A DNA stretch of 64,000 nt from Devosia sp. Root685 (GTDB taxonomy: Bacteria; Pseudomonadota; Alphaproteobacteria; Rhizobiales; Devosiaceae): NCBI RefSeq assembly GCF_001427875.1, contig NZ_LMHK01000001.1, positions 1,056,871 through 1,120,870 of the forward strand, written 5' to 3'. A model generated the notes under the pieces. The model saw only the letters and a list, made by a program, of their open reading frames with translations, was not told where the DNA came from and ran no database searches. Numbering within the stretch: the stretch's first letter is position 1; each line of letters begins with the position of its first letter. Below, in pieces: positions 60,774 through 64,000 of this stretch. A program made the position numbers and the translations under genes.

Positions 60774-62456
60774 CTAGGGGCTGACCGGCTTGAGCGAGAG
60801 GGCGTGAATCACGCGCTCACGAGTGCCTTCGAACACCGTCGGGCGGACATAGGGATTTTCCTCAGTCACCCAGCCTTCGAAATTGCGGGTGGAGTACTCG
60901 TACCAAGTCGGGTTGGCGAAGAGCCCGATGACCGGGAGGTTTTCGGCCACAGCGGTATGAATAGTGTTCATATGCTGCATCTGCTCGTTGCGATCCGCGG
61001 TGCTGCGGAAGGCCTGGAGAGCCTCCTCGACTTCGGGCAGCCGCATCTGGTGCATGGCCTGATAATCCACGCGGCCCGCCTCCATGTTCCGCGGATTGAA
61101 CATGGGATTGTAGGTGTTGTACGGGGTCGGCCCGCCATTGGTCCACATGAGGTAGCTGTCGAAATCGCCCGTACGCGCCTTATCGTTCCAGGCCCCCTGG
61201 TCCATGGTCCGGACGATGGCGTTGATGCCCACATCCTGCAGGTTTTCCGAAATGGTCTGTCCGGTATTGATCCAGTCCGTCCAGCCATTGGGGATGTTGA
61301 TTTCGAAGGCGATCGGCGTGCCATCGGGATTGTCGCGGAAGCCGTCATTGTCCGCATCGACGAACCCGGCGGCGTCGAGCAATTCAATGGCCCGGTCGGG
61401 GTCATATTGCATCAGCCAGGTATAGGGTTCGAGCGCTTCTGCATTGAACCAGGTGGCATAGGTCTCGCCCGTACCCACCGGGAAGCGGGTGTGGGTGGTC
61501 AGGCCGAAGGTCGAGATATCAACGATGGTATCGCGGTCGATGGCGACCGAGAGCGCCTTGCGGAACTCGAGGTCGTTGAACGGCGCCTTGGTGGTATTGA
61601 TCTGCAGGTTGACGTCGCCGCCGGGGGGCAGCCAGTAGTTATTGAACTCGCTTTGCGGGGTGAAGGTGATTTCCGGATCGGTAAGGCCGGTGCCGAGCCA
61701 ATCCACTTCGCCCGCCGACATCGCGGCAATGATCTGCTCGTTGCCGTTAAGCTGCAGGAAGCGCAGGCAGTCGATGGCGTTTTCCGCGTTGTAGCGGCTG
61801 GTTTCATTTCGGCAGAGTTCGACCGAGGAGCGCGAGAAATTTTCGACTTTCGTCCAGGGGCCGGTCGCCACGATCTCGGTATTAGCGAAGTTCTTGGGAT
61901 CTTCGACGCTGGCCCAGATGTGCTCGGGCAAGGGATAGATGCCGCCCAGCGCAAAGCGTGCCAGCGCGTCGGGTTCCTTGAGATTGAACTTGACCGTGTA
62001 GTCGTCGATCTTTTCGGCACTGACCACCATGCCGGTGTCGGTTGCCTCGACATAGACATCAATGCCCATCGGGTAATCCTGATTGGCTTTGGCGTATTCG
62101 AAGGTGAAGATCACGTCGTCGGCGTTGAAATCCTCTCCGTCGTTCCACTTGACGCCTTGGCGCAGCGTGTAGGTGATCGACATCAGGTCGTCGGAGATTT
62201 CGTAGGCCGTTGCCAGGGCCGGATAGTCCTTGTCCGGATTCCAGATATTGTCGATCCAGAGCGGTTCATACGCGAAGTCGCGGACCATCTGCTGGGGTCC
62301 GGTGGGGTTATTGGGGTTGAAATTCTCGACCAGTGCATCGCTGTCGATGGGGTGAAGGGTCAGCACCACCCGGTCGGCCTGCGCCATAGCCGGCATGGTC
62401 AGGGCGAGCGTCGCCAGGCCTGCCGTCATCAGGGCCAAATGCCTGATCTTGTTCAT
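60774..62456 (-). CDS. ABC transporter substrate-binding protein, family 5
   Basis: A 560-residue binding protein with a Sec signal peptide (MNKIRHLALMTAGLATLALT... MAQA). Core features: 'YEISDDLMSITYTLRQGVKWNDGEDFNADDVIFTFEY' and 'FNDLEFRKALSVAIDRDTIVDIS'. ATG 62456 has GGAGG seven bases upstream. It lies 85 bases downstream of the LacI gene. The ligand is unknown, probably an oligosaccharide given the LacI regulator. Confidence 0.92.
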   Translation of the reverse strand: MNKIRHLALMTAGLATLALTMPAMAQADRVVLTLHPIDSDALVENFNPNNPTGPQQMVRDFAYEPLWIDNIWNPDKDYPALATAYEISDDLMSITYTLRQGVKWNDGEDFNADDVIFTFEYAKANQDYPMGIDVYVEATDTGMVVSAEKIDDYTVKFNLKEPDALARFALGGIYPLPEHIWASVEDPKNFANTEIVATGPWTKVENFSRSSVELCRNETSRYNAENAIDCLRFLQLNGNEQIIAAMSAGEVDWLGTGLTDPEITFTPQSEFNNYWLPPGGDVNLQINTTKAPFNDLEFRKALSVAIDRDTIVDISTFGLTTHTRFPVGTGETYATWFNAEALEPYTWLMQYDPDRAIELLDAAGFVDADNDGFRDNPDGTPIAFEINIPNGWTDWINTGQTISENLQDVGINAIVRTMDQGAWNDKARTGDFDSYLMWTNGGPTPYNTYNPMFNPRNMEAGRVDYQAMHQMRLPEVEEALQAFRSTADRNEQMQHMNTIHTAVAENLPVIGLFANPTWYEYSTRNFEGWVTEENPYVRPTVFEGTRERVIHALSLKPVSP

Positions 62457-62541
62457 CTTCGTTCCTCCCACTTATTTCTCCTCCCTAGAGAATAGCTTCG
62501 TTGACAATCATCGACCCCTGCGCCGGCCGACAGGCGTGCGG

Positions 62542-63564
62542 CTATGCGACCTCCTTGGCCAGATGTGGCATGGCCACGCTGGAGCGGACCACAAGCGAGG
62601 TTCCGACCAGTGATTGCAGCGGTCCGGTTTCGGAACCCGTCAGCAAACTGAGAAGTTGGTTTGCCGCCTCCCTGCCCAGCGCGTCGGGCTCCTGCCGGAT
62701 GGTGGTGAGCGGCGGCGACATGAACTTGGCGTGGTAGCCATCGTCGAACCCGATGACCGAAATATCCTGAGGCACCCGCAGGCCTGCTTCGCCAAGCGCG
62801 AGATAGAAGCCCGCCGCGATCACATCGGCGCCGGCGAAAACGGCGGTGAAATCACGCCGCCGCCGCAATAGTGCGCGGCCGGCCTCATGGCCGAAATCTT
62901 CGTGAAACAGCCCCGCCTGCACTTCGATGTCATCGAGCGTCATGCCGATTTCGGCCAGTGCGGCCTCGACACCGCGGAGCCGATCCTTGGCATCGCCGAT
63001 TTCTGGATCACCCGAGAGGTAGACGATGTTGCGGTGGCCTTGGTCGAGCAGATAGCGCATCGCCGTGCGGGCGCCTTCGAAATTGTCGAGCAGAACCCGG
63101 CCGCCGGAAAGTGGGCAATGATCGTGGCCGATGGACACAACGGGAATCTTGGCCTTGCGCACGATCTCGACGACATCGGGACGCATGGGACGCTCGAGAT
63201 AAAGCACGATGCCATCGCAGGAGCGATCAACCATTTCGACGATGGCCCGCGCTTCCTGTTCCTGGTCGGCATAGCCCGACGAGACCATCAGCGACTTGCC
63301 GGCAGGGCGAATAGCGCGCTGCACGCCAAAAATAATATTGGCAAAGTAAGGCGTGCCGATATCGACCACGACCGCCCCGATAACGTTGGAACGATTGGAA
63401 CGCAGGGCCCGCGCCATGGTGTTGGGGCGGTATCCGAGCTCGGCAATAACCACCTCGATAGTTTTGCGGTTGGCCTCGGACACGTAGCCATTGCCCGACA
63501 CCACGCGCGAGACGGTGGAGCGGGAAACGCCGGCACGTTTCGATACGTCCGAGATGGTGGCCAT
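62542..63564 (-). CDS. LacI-family transcriptional regulator
   Basis: A 340-residue LacI-type regulator. The headpiece is 'TISDVSKRAGVSRSTVSRVVSGNGYVSEANRKTIEVVIAELGYRPNTMARAL', followed by the sugar-binding core. ATG 63564 (MATISDVSK) follows GGAGGAA and is preferred over the first ATG at 63627, which would lie inside an operator. It leads the second importer operon and probably regulates it together with itself. Confidence 0.92.
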   Translation of the reverse strand: MATISDVSKRAGVSRSTVSRVVSGNGYVSEANRKTIEVVIAELGYRPNTMARALRSNRSNVIGAVVVDIGTPYFANIIFGVQRAIRPAGKSLMVSSGYADQEQEARAIVEMVDRSCDGIVLYLERPMRPDVVEIVRKAKIPVVSIGHDHCPLSGGRVLLDNFEGARTAMRYLLDQGHRNIVYLSGDPEIGDAKDRLRGVEAALAEIGMTLDDIEVQAGLFHEDFGHEAGRALLRRRRDFTAVFAGADVIAAGFYLALGEAGLRVPQDISVIGFDDGYHAKFMSPPLTTIRQEPDALGREAANQLLSLLTGSETGPLQSLVGTSLVVRSSVAMPHLAKEVA

Positions 63565-63589
63565 AAGCCGATTTCCTCCGCCGGCCTCT

Positions 63590-63607
63590 TGTGGGACCGA
63601 TCCCACA
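63590..63607. promoter_or_regulatory. LacI-type operator, TGTGGGACCGATCCCACA
   Basis: A 7-base inverted repeat with a CCGA centre, 26 bases before the LacI start. The core TGGGANCGATCCCA is a typical CG-centred LacI-family site, different from the sites of the 28-43 kb regulon. Confidence 0.8.
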
Positions 63608-63609
63608 CA

Positions 63610-63629
63610 GAATGGGATCGATTTCATTC
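63610..63629. promoter_or_regulatory. Second LacI-type operator, GAATGGGATCGATTTCATTC
   Basis: A 20-base palindrome with one mismatched pair block (GG opposite TT), centred on CGAT and spaced about 21 bases from the first operator. The rest of 63630-63874 shows no gene. Confidence 0.7.
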
Positions 63630-63874
63630 CCGCGTCAAGCCCGCTTTTGATGCTTGGCGGCTAAGGCAACAGGCCGACCGCACACAACGTATCGGACCGG
63701 CATCCCGAGACGAACCGACCAATCGTGTGGCTTCCTGGCAAATTCGGGTACCCCTGGCGCCTCTTGCCATTCGTCGGCAAAAAGGAAAGAAGGACTCGAA
63801 AGAGGACGAAAAAAACCTTATGTTTCGGTCGCTTTTGGGAAAGACGATTCAAAAGCTTCAGTTGAGGACTTTGC

Positions 63875-64000
63875 ATGACCGCCCGTATCTATCGCCCTGC
63901 CCGCAACGCCATGCAGTCCGGCAAGGGCAAGTCCAAGCAATGGATTCTGGTTCACGAGCCAACCACCGCACGCGCGATCGAGCCGCTGATGGGCTATACG
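63875..64000 (+). CDS. Complex I accessory protein, NDUFS4-type (5' part)
   Basis: The first 42 codons of a gene cut by the window end. The sequence 'TARIYRPARNAMQSGKGKSK' then 'WILVHEP... IEPLMGYT' matches the start of the ETC complex I subunit conserved region, an accessory subunit of the respiratory NADH dehydrogenase found in mitochondria and alphaproteobacteria. There is no clear ribosome site; the ATG is the only plausible start. Confidence 0.85.
   Translation, partial: MTARIYRPARNAMQSGKGKSKQWILVHEPTTARAIEPLMGYT

Noticed and set aside
63654-63876. Short frames on both strands between the operators and the complex I gene
   Set aside because: They overlap one another on opposite strands, lack ribosome sites and have no recognisable product.

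Overview
The window is a high-GC alphaproteobacterial chromosome segment, most like a Hyphomicrobiales (rhizobial-type) genome; a Devosia-like host is my best guess. The support is the density of ABC uptake operons with LacI/AraC regulators, an approximately 100-bp palindromic CCTCCCC-type intergenic element (41840-41939), and, at the right edge, the start of an NDUFS4-type complex I accessory protein typical of alphaproteobacteria. No rRNA, tRNA or CRISPR array was recognised.

Layout. 1-2760: binding protein (partial) and two permeases of a sugar ABC transporter. 3071-4234: MFS transporter. 4609-7581: large autotransporter. 7847-12984: LysR regulator divergent from an MFS / cyclophilin-like / cupin / SDR / lipocalin-like / SDR cluster. 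13071-27510: accessory island. It carries an XRE regulator with a winged-helix nucleotidyltransferase, a three-gene set ending in a soluble FtsH-like AAA protease, two unknown minus-strand genes, three small unknown genes, and a Tn7-like transposition module (TnsA-like, TnsB, TnsC/TniB, TniQ). 28062-28526: small secreted protein.

28644-43355: a catabolic regulon with a carbohydrate-type ABC importer, amidase, two histidinol-dehydrogenase-family enzymes, SDR, bicupin, RraA-type protein, an alpha/beta-hydrolase fused to SnoaL-like domains, and a LacI regulator. Five near-identical palindromes, (T/A)TGCATNCGTATGCA(A/T)-like, lie upstream of four transcription units and are probably the operators of that LacI protein. 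43561-45443: an epimerase and a TIM-barrel isomerase. 45575-46279: two decayed genes (a LacI regulator and a YjlB-like cupin).

46280-56645: an AraC-controlled leftward operon, GH4 glycosidase / dipeptide-type ABC importer / beta-propeller protein resembling oligogalacturonate lyase; it probably imports and cleaves an oligosaccharide. 56665-63629: a second dipeptide/oligosaccharide-type ABC operon led by its own LacI regulator, with two operator palindromes in front.

The most unusual part is the island. The TnsA-like protein appears to lack the acidic or amide residue two positions before the catalytic lysine, the element ends could not be fixed, and the associated AAA-protease and nucleotidyltransferase modules are not systems I can name.
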